A stretch of DNA of 64,000 nt from G965232465 sp965232465. Lineage in GTDB: Bacteria > Pseudomonadota > Alphaproteobacteria > JAQWUY01. A program made the position numbers and the translations under genes. Below are positions 35,247-44,816 of this stretch, piece after piece. How positions within the stretch are numbered: the stretch's first letter is position 1; each line of letters begins with the position of its first letter. The notes under the pieces were generated by a model, which saw only the letters and a list, made by a program, of their open reading frames with translations, had not been told where the DNA came from and made no database searches. The stretch is taken from positions 806,001-870,000 of the forward strand of contig OZ246977.1 of NCBI GenBank assembly GCA_965232465.1, read 5' to 3'.

Positions 35247-38171
35247 TTATCGTGTACGATAATATATTACAACAGGGGATGTCCCCGCACTATATCGTCC
35301 ATCCGCTGTACTGTTAAATGTAAATGTAAATTTTACAGCAAAATTTGCCCCACTACTAGCAGGGGTGCCGATAAACACATCGTCACCTCTGTCAATTAAT
35401 GTTTTTGCTTGGGCTTTGGTTGTTAGTGCAGCAGTCTTACTAGCACTTGTATAAAACAGATAGTCACTACTATATACCGCACCATCTGTTATGCCATTAC
35501 CATTATCTTCAATCCTCACTGTTACATTTGCGAAATTACCCCCCACATTTTTTAAGGATGATCTTACGCTGACTGCATTGGCATTTCTTGCTGGTAATTG
35601 TGGGGTAGCGGTTTTGCTCCATGTTTTATAAGCAGTCTGGGCCGCTTCCGCTGTCTGCGGTTTACGATTCACTGTCAGGGTTACAGTTTTTGAAGTACCC
35701 GCCAAATATCGGTCATTTTGGGGGTATGCGACTGTTACCCTTATTGTACCAGAGGATGCGGTGCCTGTTACAACACCCGTTGCCGATGCAACCGTACCGC
35801 CCACACTTGTCGAACCGCCATTTGTCGAAGCTGTGCGTGTATATGTGGGGGTGTATGCATCTGTCCCCCCCACCTGTGGCATAGTCGCAACGGTTGGGGT
35901 GAATGTGGTGCCCCAAGCGGCGGCTGTGTACGCAACAGTATGTGTGGACATATCTTGTGCGGGCTGGCGTGCAAATGTTACATCAAAGGAAATATCTTTT
36001 TTCTCATAACGGATGTTTTGTGCAAATGTTGCCTTCACATGCAACACCCCTTCCCGGTTGGTAGCGGAAATATCCCCAGTACTTGTGATCGTACCAGCAG
36101 TCAGACGGGTGCGTCCATTTGTTCCCTTCGAAGTATCCAGCGTAAATGTGGGGCCTGCGTATGCACTTGCACCACCGACATTGGGAATGGTAATGGTGTA
36201 TAAATTGGGGGCTGTAACCCTACTACCTGTCCATGTCCCTGTATATTTGCTGGTGATTGTTGCCGCAGAGAGGGCAGATTGTCGGGCAATTGGTACTTCA
36301 ACAATTTTTTCAAACTGTTCATAATGATCGCTTGCCGCATATATCATTTTAACCCGTACCGTACCTGATCGGACAGTACCAGATATTTTACCATCCGCTT
36401 GGGCAACGGTAATCGATCCTTTGCCGCCGGCAAGTGTGCCAGCGGTTGTTGCGGCCGATGCGGTATCATCCGCCAACGCATATGTTACCGCCCCCGTGTT
36501 GGCGGGTTTAGCAGTCGGATATGTTACGGTAATTGCCCCACTCTGCCATCGGTATGTACCGGTTGGATTGGCGGGGGTAAAGTTGGAAATCGCTGAATCA
36601 GATGTGCCGCGAGCCTCAATCGCAACATTGACAAATCCTTCGATCGCTGGGAATATTATACCATCTTTGGTAACCGATTTACGGGTAACTTTTATAAGTA
36701 GTGTTCCCTTTTTGCTGGTACCTCTTTTGGCATTGGTACCAGAAGCACCAGTGGCATAAATCTGTCCAGTGGCGGTATCCAAAATTTTGGAATAATCGCC
36801 TGAGTCGATACCAATGTTTTGGGTTGTCGAGGTAAAGCCCGCTTGTGTAACAGTGGGTGCCAATACTTCGAATGTAAAATCGCTGTCGTCAAAGGTGTTG
36901 GTAACATCGCCAATTGTAACGGATTTAATCAATTTATAATCCAGAGTATTCCCTGTACCCTTACCCCATGTTTCTTTTAAGCCAGTGGGGGCATTGATTG
37001 ATGAACTGGATCCCGTACTTGTTTTAAGGGTAAATTCTGCGGTCATATCGCCCAAATTGGGGTGTTCGAGCGTGGCAATGACGATTGTACCCGAGGTGAT
37101 TGTTTTCTTGACAATCAGGCTTTTTTTGTCTCCACTTACCTCTAGTGTATCGTCACCAATAAGGGCATCCTTTTTGGCAAAGCTTTTTATCGCCCACTCA
37201 GAGGCTTTGGTTGTTCCCCCTGTAACCTTTAATTTTGTTAATACGGTTGCCGCTGTTACAGTTTGGTTTGCCGCCCCCGATGCAAATCCAACAACAACCT
37301 CATCAAAGGAAAGTATTTTGTTGTCTACATCTTCTGTGCGGATTTCATATTGCCGTTCGACCTTGTCATAGCGTTTTGCCCACGCATCCCCCCCGATATT
37401 TAACGGTTTTAATTGATCCTCTGGGGATGTGTTAAATGCCCATTTTAATCCTGTGTAAAACTCTGTTTTTGCCTTTTCTGATTTGGGTTTATCGTATTCC
37501 GCCCGCAGGGTTAAAATGCTATTGGGTTTAAATTCCGCAATCAATTTATTCCCCTGATCGATCGTATCGGTGGTGCCACTAAACCGATATGTACTTAAAC
37601 CAACACTTAGGGATTCGAGATTGGGAATATGTCCTTTGGCGGTTATATCGTATCCTTTAAGAGTTTTTTGATTGCGTATAGTTGCATTGCCCACTGGGTC
37701 GTAATAGTTGGCGGAAAAATCAAATATCCCGGTTTTTAATTCCAACCCCAGCGATAAGCGTCTGAATACCTGATTATTGCTAAGACGCCAAAATTTATTT
37801 TCACCATCCTTGGTATCGATAAATAGGTTTACCCCCACAAGTGCAGTATTGCCGGCAAATTGCGTCAAGTTGCGCATCCCGATCCCCAAGTTTAAGGCAT
37901 TGGCACTGCCTTTGCGGTGTAGGCTGGTTTGCAGATAATTAAGCCGATTTTTATTTTCGCTTAACACGGTAAAACCCATTACACCATATTGTAATTGGCT
38001 GTTTTTATAGCTAAATTGCCCTTCGACCCATTGGAAGATACCCCTTTTGTTAATGGTATCTATAAACATATTACCCGTGGCGTTTACCACTTTGTCCGTA
38101 TCATCCGAAAAGGCTGGTGTCATATACGACAACACAAGCACACTAGCCCCTGCCAATAATATTTTTTTCAT
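35247..38171 (-). CDS. inverse autotransporter adhesin (intimin/invasin-like)
   Basis: A 974-residue surface protein. A signal peptide ends near AFSDD (about 22). Residues about 35-270 form an inverse-autotransporter beta-barrel with alternating aromatic strands (YGVMGFTVLSENKNRLNYLQ, LVGVNLFIDTKDGENKFWRLS, LSLGLELKTGIFDFSANYYDP, YDITAKGHIPNLESL). The C-terminal ~650 residues are a Thr/Ser/Ala-rich passenger made of Ig-like repeats of about 100 residues, with recurring FARQPAQ or NRKPQ linkers. No LysM or lectin tip was recognised. It probably mediates attachment to a host or to other cells. Upstream lies a promoter with a T15 tract. Confidence 0.88.
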   Translation of the reverse strand: MKKILLAGASVLVLSYMTPAFSDDTDKVVNATGNMFIDTINKRGIFQWVEGQFSYKNSQLQYGVMGFTVLSENKNRLNYLQTSLHRKGSANALNLGIGMRNLTQFAGNTALVGVNLFIDTKDGENKFWRLSNNQVFRRLSLGLELKTGIFDFSANYYDPVGNATIRNQKTLKGYDITAKGHIPNLESLSVGLSTYRFSGTTDTIDQGNKLIAEFKPNSILTLRAEYDKPKSEKAKTEFYTGLKWAFNTSPEDQLKPLNIGGDAWAKRYDKVERQYEIRTEDVDNKILSFDEVVVGFASGAANQTVTAATVLTKLKVTGGTTKASEWAIKSFAKKDALIGDDTLEVSGDKKSLIVKKTITSGTIVIATLEHPNLGDMTAEFTLKTSTGSSSSINAPTGLKETWGKGTGNTLDYKLIKSVTIGDVTNTFDDSDFTFEVLAPTVTQAGFTSTTQNIGIDSGDYSKILDTATGQIYATGASGTNAKRGTSKKGTLLIKVTRKSVTKDGIIFPAIEGFVNVAIEARGTSDSAISNFTPANPTGTYRWQSGAITVTYPTAKPANTGAVTYALADDTASAATTAGTLAGGKGSITVAQADGKISGTVRSGTVRVKMIYAASDHYEQFEKIVEVPIARQSALSAATITSKYTGTWTGSRVTAPNLYTITIPNVGGASAYAGPTFTLDTSKGTNGRTRLTAGTITSTGDISATNREGVLHVKATFAQNIRYEKKDISFDVTFARQPAQDMSTHTVAYTAAAWGTTFTPTVATMPQVGGTDAYTPTYTRTASTNGGSTSVGGTVASATGVVTGTASSGTIRVTVAYPQNDRYLAGTSKTVTLTVNRKPQTAEAAQTAYKTWSKTATPQLPARNANAVSVRSSLKNVGGNFANVTVRIEDNGNGITDGAVYSSDYLFYTSASKTAALTTKAQAKTLIDRGDDVFIGTPASSGANFAVKFTFTFNSTADGRYSAGTSPVVIYYRTR

Positions 38172-38248
38172 CTTTATTTTTCCTTTATAAATTATTACAT
38201 CCTAGACACATTTTATATATTTTACAAAACATGCAAAAACCAAGAATC

Positions 38249-38277
38249 ATGATACAGAAATTTTATACAAAAATCAA
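38249..38277 (-). promoter_or_regulatory. promoter of the adhesin gene
   Basis: Minus strand: TTGATT (38277-38272), 17-bp spacer, TATCAT (38254-38249), about 78 bp before the adhesin start. A homopolymer of 15 T (38295-38309) lies 17 bp upstream of the -35 box. Confidence 0.55.
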
Positions 38278-38294
38278 CTCAAAATCTCATCCAA

Positions 38295-38309
38295 TTTTTT
38301 TTTTTTTTT
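38295..38309. repeat. T15 homopolymer upstream of the adhesin promoter
   Basis: Fifteen consecutive T on the plus strand (A15 as read toward the adhesin gene), in the UP-element position of its promoter. Long mononucleotide tracts change length by slippage; at this place that could tune promoter strength. Confidence 0.7.
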
Positions 38310-38451
38310 AAGTTATGTAAGTATTTGATTATAAAGGATATTTTACCTAATTATAAAAAACATCAAACAAACAATACCATAAGTTGTGGTATATGAAATC
38401 AAACGGGGGGTATGGATGATGATAGGAGTGTTTATTTTTTAACAAACTGTA

Positions 38452-38485
38452 TTCCTTGATTTTAATTATTCCTTGATTTTGATTA
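38452..38485 (+). promoter_or_regulatory. duplicated FNR/FixK-type box upstream of hemN
   Basis: Two adjacent 17-bp copies (38452-38468 and 38469-38485) differing at one base. The second gives TTGATTTTGATTAA (38473-38486), one mismatch from the FNR consensus TTGAT-N4-ATCAA; the first has two mismatches. Anaerobic induction of hemN by FNR/FixK is well known. Candidate -10 elements follow at 38496 (TATAAT), 38515 (TATTAT) and 38530 (TATAAT). Confidence 0.65.
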
Positions 38486-38541
38486 AGGGGTCATTTATAA
38501 TGTAGTGATATTTATATTATAAGATGATATATAATTTTATT

Positions 38542-39909
38542 ATGGAAATTATTCACAAGCATTTACAGTGTGCTGTTCGGTCGCCTCGGTATACGAGCTA
38601 TCCCACTGCACCGCATTTTTCTGAACACATTACATCGGATACGGCACATATGTGGTTGGGTAACATAGGGGGAAACACAACCAAGGCTTCCTTATATATT
38701 CATATTCCTTTTTGTGAAAAGTTGTGTTTGTTTTGTGGCTGTCATATGAAAGTGGTGAACACATATAGTCCTGTACAACAATATTTACAAGTGTTGCAAC
38801 AAGAAGTCGAATTGGTCAGCCAAATTATACATAAACATCCCCATCGATGTCCCCCCATAACCCATGTACATTTTGGGGGGGGCAGTCCCACCGCTATTGA
38901 TGCGGAAGATTTTAAAAGTTTTATGGGGGTTTTGCGACAGGCATTTCCCATTGATAAAGATGCGGACATTGCCATAGAAATAGACCCCCGTACCGTCGAT
39001 ATGGACAAAATAAACGCTTATACCCAATCAGGCATAACCCGTGTATCTATTGGTGTACAGGACTTTAATCCCACTGTGCAAAAAGCGGTTAACCGGGTGC
39101 AGCCGTTATCGATGGTACAAGGGGTTATTCAAAATTTCACAGATCAAGGTGTGCCATCGATAAATATGGATATTATGTATGGGTTACCCTTTCAAACTTT
39201 GGATACGATTAAACAAACCACCGAACAAGTTTTACACCTATCCCCCGATCGATTAAGTGTGTTCGGATACGCCCATGTACCATGGATGAAACCGCATCAA
39301 CGCTTGATTCCCGAAGAAGCCTTGGCGGGCTTAGGGGAACGATTACAGATGTTTGAAACCATCCGTGATACTTTGGAACAGGGGGGATATACGGCAATTG
39401 GGCTTGACCATTTTGCCAAATCTGGTGATAGCATGTCGCACGCCTTACACAATGGCACCTTACACCGTAATTTTCAAGGCTATACTACCGATAAGGCGGA
39501 AACTTTGATTGGTTTGGGGCATACTTCCATTGGCTATACACCCGAAGGATATTTACAAAATACAGGCGATCCGAATGTTTATAAAAAAGCCATTGCGGCG
39601 GGGAAATTGCCCATTAAACGAGGATACAGATTATCCGATGATGACATCATGCGGCGACGGATTATCAATATTATTATGTGTAGCATGTGGGTCGATTTAA
39701 CCCCATTTGGCGGTGTGTCTGTTTTTCAAGCAGAAATTAATCGTTTACAACCGTTGATTTACGACGATATTATAACTGTTACAGGTAATATATTGACCTT
39801 AAATACCGCATACAGAGCGTTGTTACGGGTGTTTGCATGTGCATTTGATGTGTATTATAACGATGTGTATTATAACACTGAGCAAAATCGTCACAGTTTA
39901 TCCATATAA
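38542..39909 (+). CDS. hemN: oxygen-independent coproporphyrinogen III dehydrogenase
   Basis: Radical-SAM enzyme of heme synthesis that decarboxylates coproporphyrinogen III without oxygen. The 455 residues from ATG 38542 (an ATG at 38524 is also in frame) include Y-HIPFCEKLCLFCGCH with the CxxxCxxC cluster plus the extra HemN cysteine, HFGGGSPT, and the HemN_C domain (DIMRRRIINIIMCSMWVDL). A G8 run (38875-38882) encodes part of GGG-SP. The FNR-like box upstream fits low-oxygen control. Confidence 0.94.
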   Translation: MEIIHKHLQCAVRSPRYTSYPTAPHFSEHITSDTAHMWLGNIGGNTTKASLYIHIPFCEKLCLFCGCHMKVVNTYSPVQQYLQVLQQEVELVSQIIHKHPHRCPPITHVHFGGGSPTAIDAEDFKSFMGVLRQAFPIDKDADIAIEIDPRTVDMDKINAYTQSGITRVSIGVQDFNPTVQKAVNRVQPLSMVQGVIQNFTDQGVPSINMDIMYGLPFQTLDTIKQTTEQVLHLSPDRLSVFGYAHVPWMKPHQRLIPEEALAGLGERLQMFETIRDTLEQGGYTAIGLDHFAKSGDSMSHALHNGTLHRNFQGYTTDKAETLIGLGHTSIGYTPEGYLQNTGDPNVYKKAIAAGKLPIKRGYRLSDDDIMRRRIINIIMCSMWVDLTPFGGVSVFQAEINRLQPLIYDDIITVTGNILTLNTAYRALLRVFACAFDVYYNDVYYNTEQNRHSLSI

Positions 39910-39914
39910 AAACC

Positions 39915-40730
39915 CTATTTTACATTAAATTTCACCATGTTTTGCAGATTTGGGATACGGGTGCGGGTTTTTTGTACTTCGCTTATATCGATATCCGCAC
40001 ATATAACGCCTGTTTCATATTCCAAGGCATCTAAGATATTGCCCCATGGGTGGATAATTTTGCTGTGTCCATATGTTTTTCTGCCATCTTGGTGGGTGCC
40101 TGTGTGCCCAACGGCAATGATAAACGCCCCTGTTTCAATTGCCCTTGCACGGGTTAATATATCCCAATGGGCTTTGCCTGTGGTATCTGTAAATGCCGCA
40201 GGAATTGCAATAATATCGACGCCTTTTTGTGCCATGGCGGTAAATAAGTGGGGAAAGCGTATATCGTAACAAATGCTAAATCCATATGTGCCAAAGGGGG
40301 TGTCGATAACTTTTATGGTACTGCCCGCTTGCACCGTATCAGATTCTTTGTACTGTTCGGTATTCGATAATACCACATCAAACATATGAATTTTGTCATA
40401 GGTCGTAACAATATCCCCCATATCGTTTATCATAAATGCCCGATTGGCACATTTTTTGTTGTCGAGTGGGACGACCACAGACCCCAAATGAATCCATACA
40501 CGATACTCCCGGGCAAGTTTTTGAAAGGGTGCGATAAAAGTTGCCGTATCGATACCATGTAATTGTTGCCATAAGATATTTCTATCCAAACTGACAACAT
40601 TAGAATTCTCAGGCGTAACAATCAATTTTGCCCCTGTGTCAATCGCCGTTTTTATCATGTTTGATAAAATCGATATATTGGTTTTAATATCTTGTGTCCC
40701 TGTAAATTGTATGCCTGCAATCTTTACCAT
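39915..40730 (-). CDS. nitrilase-superfamily amidase (Nit2-like)
   Basis: A 271-residue carbon-nitrogen hydrolase with the Glu-Lys-Cys triad: Glu in VTPENSNVV (about 41), Lys in YDKIHMFDV (about 111), Cys in SICYDIRFPHLF (about 151). Nit2-type enzymes hydrolyse omega-amides such as deaminated glutathione; substrate not certain. Convergent with hemN. Confidence 0.9.
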   Translation of the reverse strand: MVKIAGIQFTGTQDIKTNISILSNMIKTAIDTGAKLIVTPENSNVVSLDRNILWQQLHGIDTATFIAPFQKLAREYRVWIHLGSVVVPLDNKKCANRAFMINDMGDIVTTYDKIHMFDVVLSNTEQYKESDTVQAGSTIKVIDTPFGTYGFSICYDIRFPHLFTAMAQKGVDIIAIPAAFTDTTGKAHWDILTRARAIETGAFIIAVGHTGTHQDGRKTYGHSKIIHPWGNILDALEYETGVICADIDISEVQKTRTRIPNLQNMVKFNVK

Positions 40731-40866
40731 GTATGTACCCCTTGTAGTACTGTATGTTTTTATATCCTCTGTTACTTCCTTTTATTATATACCCGATCCC
40801 ATTTAATTTCAAGGTATGGTGTTACAGCGGTTTACATTTTGTGTGTTTTATCTTATTATACAGGGT

Positions 40867-41247
40867 ATGTTAAATACGATTATCCCTATATCTATTGGTG
40901 CGGTGGGCGGTGCGGTGTTGCGACACATAGTCGTAACGAGTGCGGTGTTTAATGGCACTTTGTGGGGATTTTCTTGGGGGGTTTTGGCATGTAATATTAT
41001 GGGGTCTTTTGCCATGGGTGTATTTATCGAATCGGGGGGACAACTGTTTGATATATCGCCCGTTATGCGATTGTTAATTGCCACGGGATTTTTGGGGTCG
41101 TTTACCACATTTTCCGCATTTTCTGTGCAGACTATCGATTTATTACGCAGCGGGCATATCATATCCGCATTTGTCTATGTAGGATTGTCTGTGTGTATGT
41201 CCTTAGGGGCATTGTATTTGGGTATACAGTTGGTAAAGGGGATATAA
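40867..41247 (+). CDS. crcB: fluoride exporter CrcB/Fluc
   Basis: A small four-helix membrane protein of 126 residues from ATG 40867; an upstream ATG at 40816 would add 17 residues unlike the family. Motifs: GAVGGAVLRH, NIMGSFAMG (channel Asn) and GFLGSFTTFSAFSVQ (Phe-rich fluoride pathway). It functions as a dual-topology dimer. It precedes rluC by 1 bp. No fluoride riboswitch was seen upstream. Confidence 0.92.
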   Translation: MLNTIIPISIGAVGGAVLRHIVVTSAVFNGTLWGFSWGVLACNIMGSFAMGVFIESGGQLFDISPVMRLLIATGFLGSFTTFSAFSVQTIDLLRSGHIISAFVYVGLSVCMSLGALYLGIQLVKGI

Positions 41248-41248
41248 T

Positions 41249-42214
41249 ATGCCTGTTACAACCCATATGGTATTGTCGACGGATAATGGTATGCGATTGG
41301 ACAGATGGCTTAAAACCCATTATGATTTACCCTTTGTGCAAGTACAAAAACGCTGTCGCAAGGGGGAAATTCGTATCGATGGCAAACGGGTTAAGGGTAA
41401 AGAAATCTTGACAACAGGCATGTATGTAAGAATTCCGCCGTTGTACGATGTTCCTGTTTTTAAACCCCATTCCCAAGCGTATAATCCACAGGATGCTGTG
41501 TATATTAAGGATTTGGTTATTTATAAAGACGATGATATTATCGCCCTTAACAAACCTGTGGGTATTGCTGTACAGGGGGGGGTAAACACCCCCCGGCATA
41601 TTGACGGTTTGACCCGATATTTACATCGTGATACCCAAGCCAAGCCCCGTTTGGTGCATCGCTTGGACAAAGATACTTCTGGGGTGTTGTTGTTGGCCCG
41701 TAATCGGCAATCTGCTACGCATTTGGGACGGGCATTTAAATATAATACTCTTCAAAAAATATATTGGGCAATTGTGGTGGGTACACCGGCACCATCCGCA
41801 GGCATCATTAATGCTCCAATGTTAAAAAAACGCATCGGTACCACAGAAAAAATTGCGGTCGATAAAAATGGCAAACGGGCAATTACCGAATATGAAGTAT
41901 TACAACGAATCGGCGGGGTGTTGTCGTTGGTGGCACTGTATCCCCGCACAGGACGGACACATCAATTGCGGGTACATATGGCATATATGCAGACCCCCAT
42001 ATTAGGCGATGGCAAATATGGGGGGAAGTCCGCATTTGTATCGGGGGAATCCCATATGAAAAAAATGCACTTACATGCCCGCAGTATATACATCGACGGG
42101 ATTAGGGTTACCGCCGATATATCCCCACATTTTAAGGATACTGTTAAAATGTTTAGTGTGGACATATTGCCCCATTACGATACGGTTTTTATGGATGGTA
42201 AACCATGCGTTTAA
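41249..42214 (+). CDS. rluC: RluC-like 23S rRNA pseudouridine synthase
   Basis: A 321-residue enzyme with an N-terminal S4 RNA-binding domain (about 12-60, LDRWLKTHYDLPFVQVQKRCRKGEIRIDG) and the RluA-family catalytic motif RLVHRLDKDTSGVLLLARN (Asp about 135). Expected target: uridines 955, 2504 and 2580 of 23S rRNA. A G8 run at 41575-41582 lies in coding sequence. It overlaps the HAD gene by 10 bp. Confidence 0.93.
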   Translation: MPVTTHMVLSTDNGMRLDRWLKTHYDLPFVQVQKRCRKGEIRIDGKRVKGKEILTTGMYVRIPPLYDVPVFKPHSQAYNPQDAVYIKDLVIYKDDDIIALNKPVGIAVQGGVNTPRHIDGLTRYLHRDTQAKPRLVHRLDKDTSGVLLLARNRQSATHLGRAFKYNTLQKIYWAIVVGTPAPSAGIINAPMLKKRIGTTEKIAVDKNGKRAITEYEVLQRIGGVLSLVALYPRTGRTHQLRVHMAYMQTPILGDGKYGGKSAFVSGESHMKKMHLHARSIYIDGIRVTADISPHFKDTVKMFSVDILPHYDTVFMDGKPCV

Positions 42215-42861
42215 TAGCCCTTGATTTTGATGGTACCCTTGCCGACAGTAAACACAGTATCATGTATGCGGTAAAGTTGGCGTGTCAAGATATGGGTATT
42301 GTGCCCCCCAAATTAAGTGAAGTTATGCAATTAACCGGATTAAAATTGGAAGATGCTGTTGCCCATTTTCAGCCGAATGTAACAATGGCGGTCAAACAGG
42401 CGTGGATGGAAAAATTTGTGTATTATATGGATGTACACAAGGATAAAAATATGCCCCCAGAAGTATTATTTGACAATGTTATACCCACATTGGACATATT
42501 AAACGATGACGACACATTTTTGGCGATTATAACAGGTAAAGGACGGGCGGGATTAAATCTGAGCTTACAAACCCATAATCTTGGCACATATTTTGTCGTT
42601 ATAAAAACCGCTGATGATGGCATGGGCAAACCCCACCCACAAATATTATTCGATACCATGGAACAATTGGGGGTACACCCATGGGAAACGGTTATGGTAG
42701 GGGACACCAGTTTTGATATTTTAATGGGTAAAAATGCTGGCACAAAAACCATTGGGGTAAGTTATGGCAACCACACTGTCCCCCAATTACAAAATGCCGG
42801 TGCGGATATTATCATAGATTCATTTGACGCATTACCACAAGCGGTGAACCAATTGTTATAA
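42205..42861 (+). CDS. HAD-superfamily phosphatase (Gph-like)
   Basis: A 218-residue haloacid dehalogenase-type hydrolase: nucleophile motif LDFDGTLADS (Asp8, Asp10), motif II in AIITGK, Lys and motif III in MGKPHPQIL and motif IV VGDTSFDILMGKNAGTKTIGV. It resembles phosphoglycolate phosphatases. It overlaps rluC, an arrangement frequent in alphaproteobacteria. Confidence 0.9.
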   Translation: MRLIALDFDGTLADSKHSIMYAVKLACQDMGIVPPKLSEVMQLTGLKLEDAVAHFQPNVTMAVKQAWMEKFVYYMDVHKDKNMPPEVLFDNVIPTLDILNDDDTFLAIITGKGRAGLNLSLQTHNLGTYFVVIKTADDGMGKPHPQILFDTMEQLGVHPWETVMVGDTSFDILMGKNAGTKTIGVSYGNHTVPQLQNAGADIIIDSFDALPQAVNQLL

Positions 42862-42879
42862 AATGATTACCCCCGATAG

Positions 42880-43875
42880 TTACGATGCTGCATATGTATC
42901 ATAAAATTCTGCAAATGCGTTTAATTGGAATTGTAGGGCGTGTTGCGAAATTTTTAAATCTCCGAACAATAGGGGCATGTCGAAGGCGTGGTATGCCCCT
43001 GAGTATATTTTGTATAAAACGGGAATTTTGTGATTTTGTAAGGCATGTATATAATGCACAGTTTCGTGGTAAAAGGGTTCTATGTCGCCAACAAAAGTAA
43101 TGGTGGGGGGAAAATCCGTATAATCTGTATTGATCGATGGGGATGCATAAGGGGATATGTGTTCCCCTTTTTTGCACAGGGTTGCCAAATATAATTTCCA
43201 CGCCAAGGCATTGGCATGCACCCCCCAAAACGGAGAATTTAGTGTGGAAGAGGGGGTATTTTGGCGGTAATCCAACATGGGGTAATGGGGCATTTGAAAG
43301 GCGATTTTTACACTCCCCGTGTTGCGAGCTCTTAGGGTAAGTGCGGCGGTCATCCCCCCACCGGCACTGTGCCCACCCACGATAATATGTCCATTACCCC
43401 CCAATATGTTCATGTTGTCCCGTATCCACAATAATACATCATATCCATCGTTAAAACCCGCAGGAAATGGATGTTTTAAAGATTTGCGATAATCGGGGGC
43501 AACGATAATACAGGGGCGTTTTTTTATGTATGCTTTGATAAAGGGACCTGCCATTTCTGGACATCCAAATGCATATCCGCCCCCATGCACATATAAAAAA
43601 ATCGGCATCGGTTTGTCGAATCCTTGCGGTCTGTATATACGGGTGCGAATGGATTTTACAGATCGGGTTTGGTGTGGGTCGGTGCTGGGGATGTATATGT
43701 GTTGGCATATTAGCCCATCTATGTCCATGCCTTTTGCCCGCCCCCGTAACACAGATGCGATTTTAAACCCCATACGATATCGAAATAATACCCCATATAT
43801 CCGCACCATAGGGCTATGGGCGATGTGCCGTAATTCGGGGTGTATCATATCATCGGGTACTGGGGTAATGGGCAT
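42880..43875 (-). CDS. alpha/beta hydrolase of the hormone-sensitive lipase family
   Basis: A 331-residue esterase/lipase with the oxyanion motif YVHGGGYAFG, nucleophile GGHSAGGGM, Asp in FVGDIEPFYHE and His in AYHAFDM. Cytoplasmic, no signal peptide. Its start overlaps the stop of the tyrA-type gene by 1 bp, so it is the last gene of that minus-strand operon. Substrate unknown. Confidence 0.88.
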   Translation of the reverse strand: MPITPVPDDMIHPELRHIAHSPMVRIYGVLFRYRMGFKIASVLRGRAKGMDIDGLICQHIYIPSTDPHQTRSVKSIRTRIYRPQGFDKPMPIFLYVHGGGYAFGCPEMAGPFIKAYIKKRPCIIVAPDYRKSLKHPFPAGFNDGYDVLLWIRDNMNILGGNGHIIVGGHSAGGGMTAALTLRARNTGSVKIAFQMPHYPMLDYRQNTPSSTLNSPFWGVHANALAWKLYLATLCKKGEHISPYASPSINTDYTDFPPTITFVGDIEPFYHETVHYIHALQNHKIPVLYKIYSGAYHAFDMPLLFGDLKISQHALQFQLNAFAEFYDTYAAS

Positions 43876-44816
43876 TACACATCCATCCCATATGCCCCAA
43901 TTGTCGGCAGAAAATCTTCTTCGGTGGGGTCAAATTGGGTGGCTTGTCCCGCATCGATGACCCCTTGGCGGATTTCACGGGTTTTTTGGAACCAATCATA
44001 CAGGGCTTGTCCATCGTCTGTGTCTATGTATTTTTCTATGCGGTTTAAATCATTTTTAAAAATGTGTAGTACCTGTTTTATGCTGTCCTTATTGGTTAAG
44101 AAAATATCACGCCACATGGTGGGATCCGACCCTGCCACCCGGGTAGCATCCCTGAATCCCCCAGCGGAGTATTTAATAATTTCTGCTTTGCTAATATCTT
44201 CTAAGTGACGGGCGGAGCCCACCAAAGTAAAGCCCAGTAAATGGGGAATATGTGAAGTTATTGCCAAGGCTTTATCATGGTGCAGTGCATCCATAACATC
44301 CACCATTGCCCCCATATGTTCCCACATGTTCCGTATGGTTTGCACCGCTTGGGTATATGCGGGGCTGTCGTCTGATAGGGGGCATAAAATGGCATATCTG
44401 TTTTCAAATAATGTGTCAAATCCAGCTGTTGGTCCGGATTTTTCTGTGCCTGCAATGGGGTGTGCTGGCACAAAATGTATGGATTTTGGTACATGGGGGG
44501 ATATGGCGGTGATAACTGCTTGTTTGACACTGCCTACATCTGATAAAATTGTCCCTTGTTGTAAGTGGGGGGCAAGGGTTTTAACAATTTGTCCATAGGT
44601 CGATACGGGCGTTGCTAAAATGACAATATCCGCCTGTGTTACCATAGGACACATATCATCGAATACCTTATGACAAAACCCTAATTGTTGCGATAGGGTA
44701 CGAAACGATTCATTTATGTCGTATCCATACACCGTATACATGCCGGTGCGATGTAATGCCCGACATACGGACGAACCGATATTTCCCAACCCAATAATTG
44801 CCACCCGTTTCATCAA
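43875..44816 (-). CDS. tyrA: prephenate/arogenate dehydrogenase
   Basis: Tyrosine biosynthesis enzyme of 313 residues: Rossmann motif IIGLGNIGSSVCRALHRTG, VILATPVSTYG, SDVGSVKQAV, and the substrate-binding HPIAGTEKSGP, followed by the helical C-terminal dimer domain. It is coupled by a 4-bp overlap to the upstream aminotransferase, a pairing (hisC-tyrC) usual in alphaproteobacteria, where arogenate can be the intermediate. Cofactor and arogenate/prephenate preference are not decided. Confidence 0.92.
   Translation of the reverse strand: MMKRVAIIGLGNIGSSVCRALHRTGMYTVYGYDINESFRTLSQQLGFCHKVFDDMCPMVTQADIVILATPVSTYGQIVKTLAPHLQQGTILSDVGSVKQAVITAISPHVPKSIHFVPAHPIAGTEKSGPTAGFDTLFENRYAILCPLSDDSPAYTQAVQTIRNMWEHMGAMVDVMDALHHDKALAITSHIPHLLGFTLVGSARHLEDISKAEIIKYSAGGFRDATRVAGSDPTMWRDIFLTNKDSIKQVLHIFKNDLNRIEKYIDTDDGQALYDWFQKTREIRQGVIDAGQATQFDPTEEDFLPTIGAYGMDV

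Noticed and set aside
36985..37371. Plus-strand frames across the adhesin gene (also 35718-36203, 36421-36759)
   Set aside because: Antisense to a continuous 974-codon gene with signal peptide, barrel and terminator; repetitive Thr/Ala codons generate open complementary frames.
40731..40866. Fluoride riboswitch before crcB
   Set aside because: The conserved crcB-motif segments are not visible in the gap, and part of it may be coding if the upstream ATG is used.
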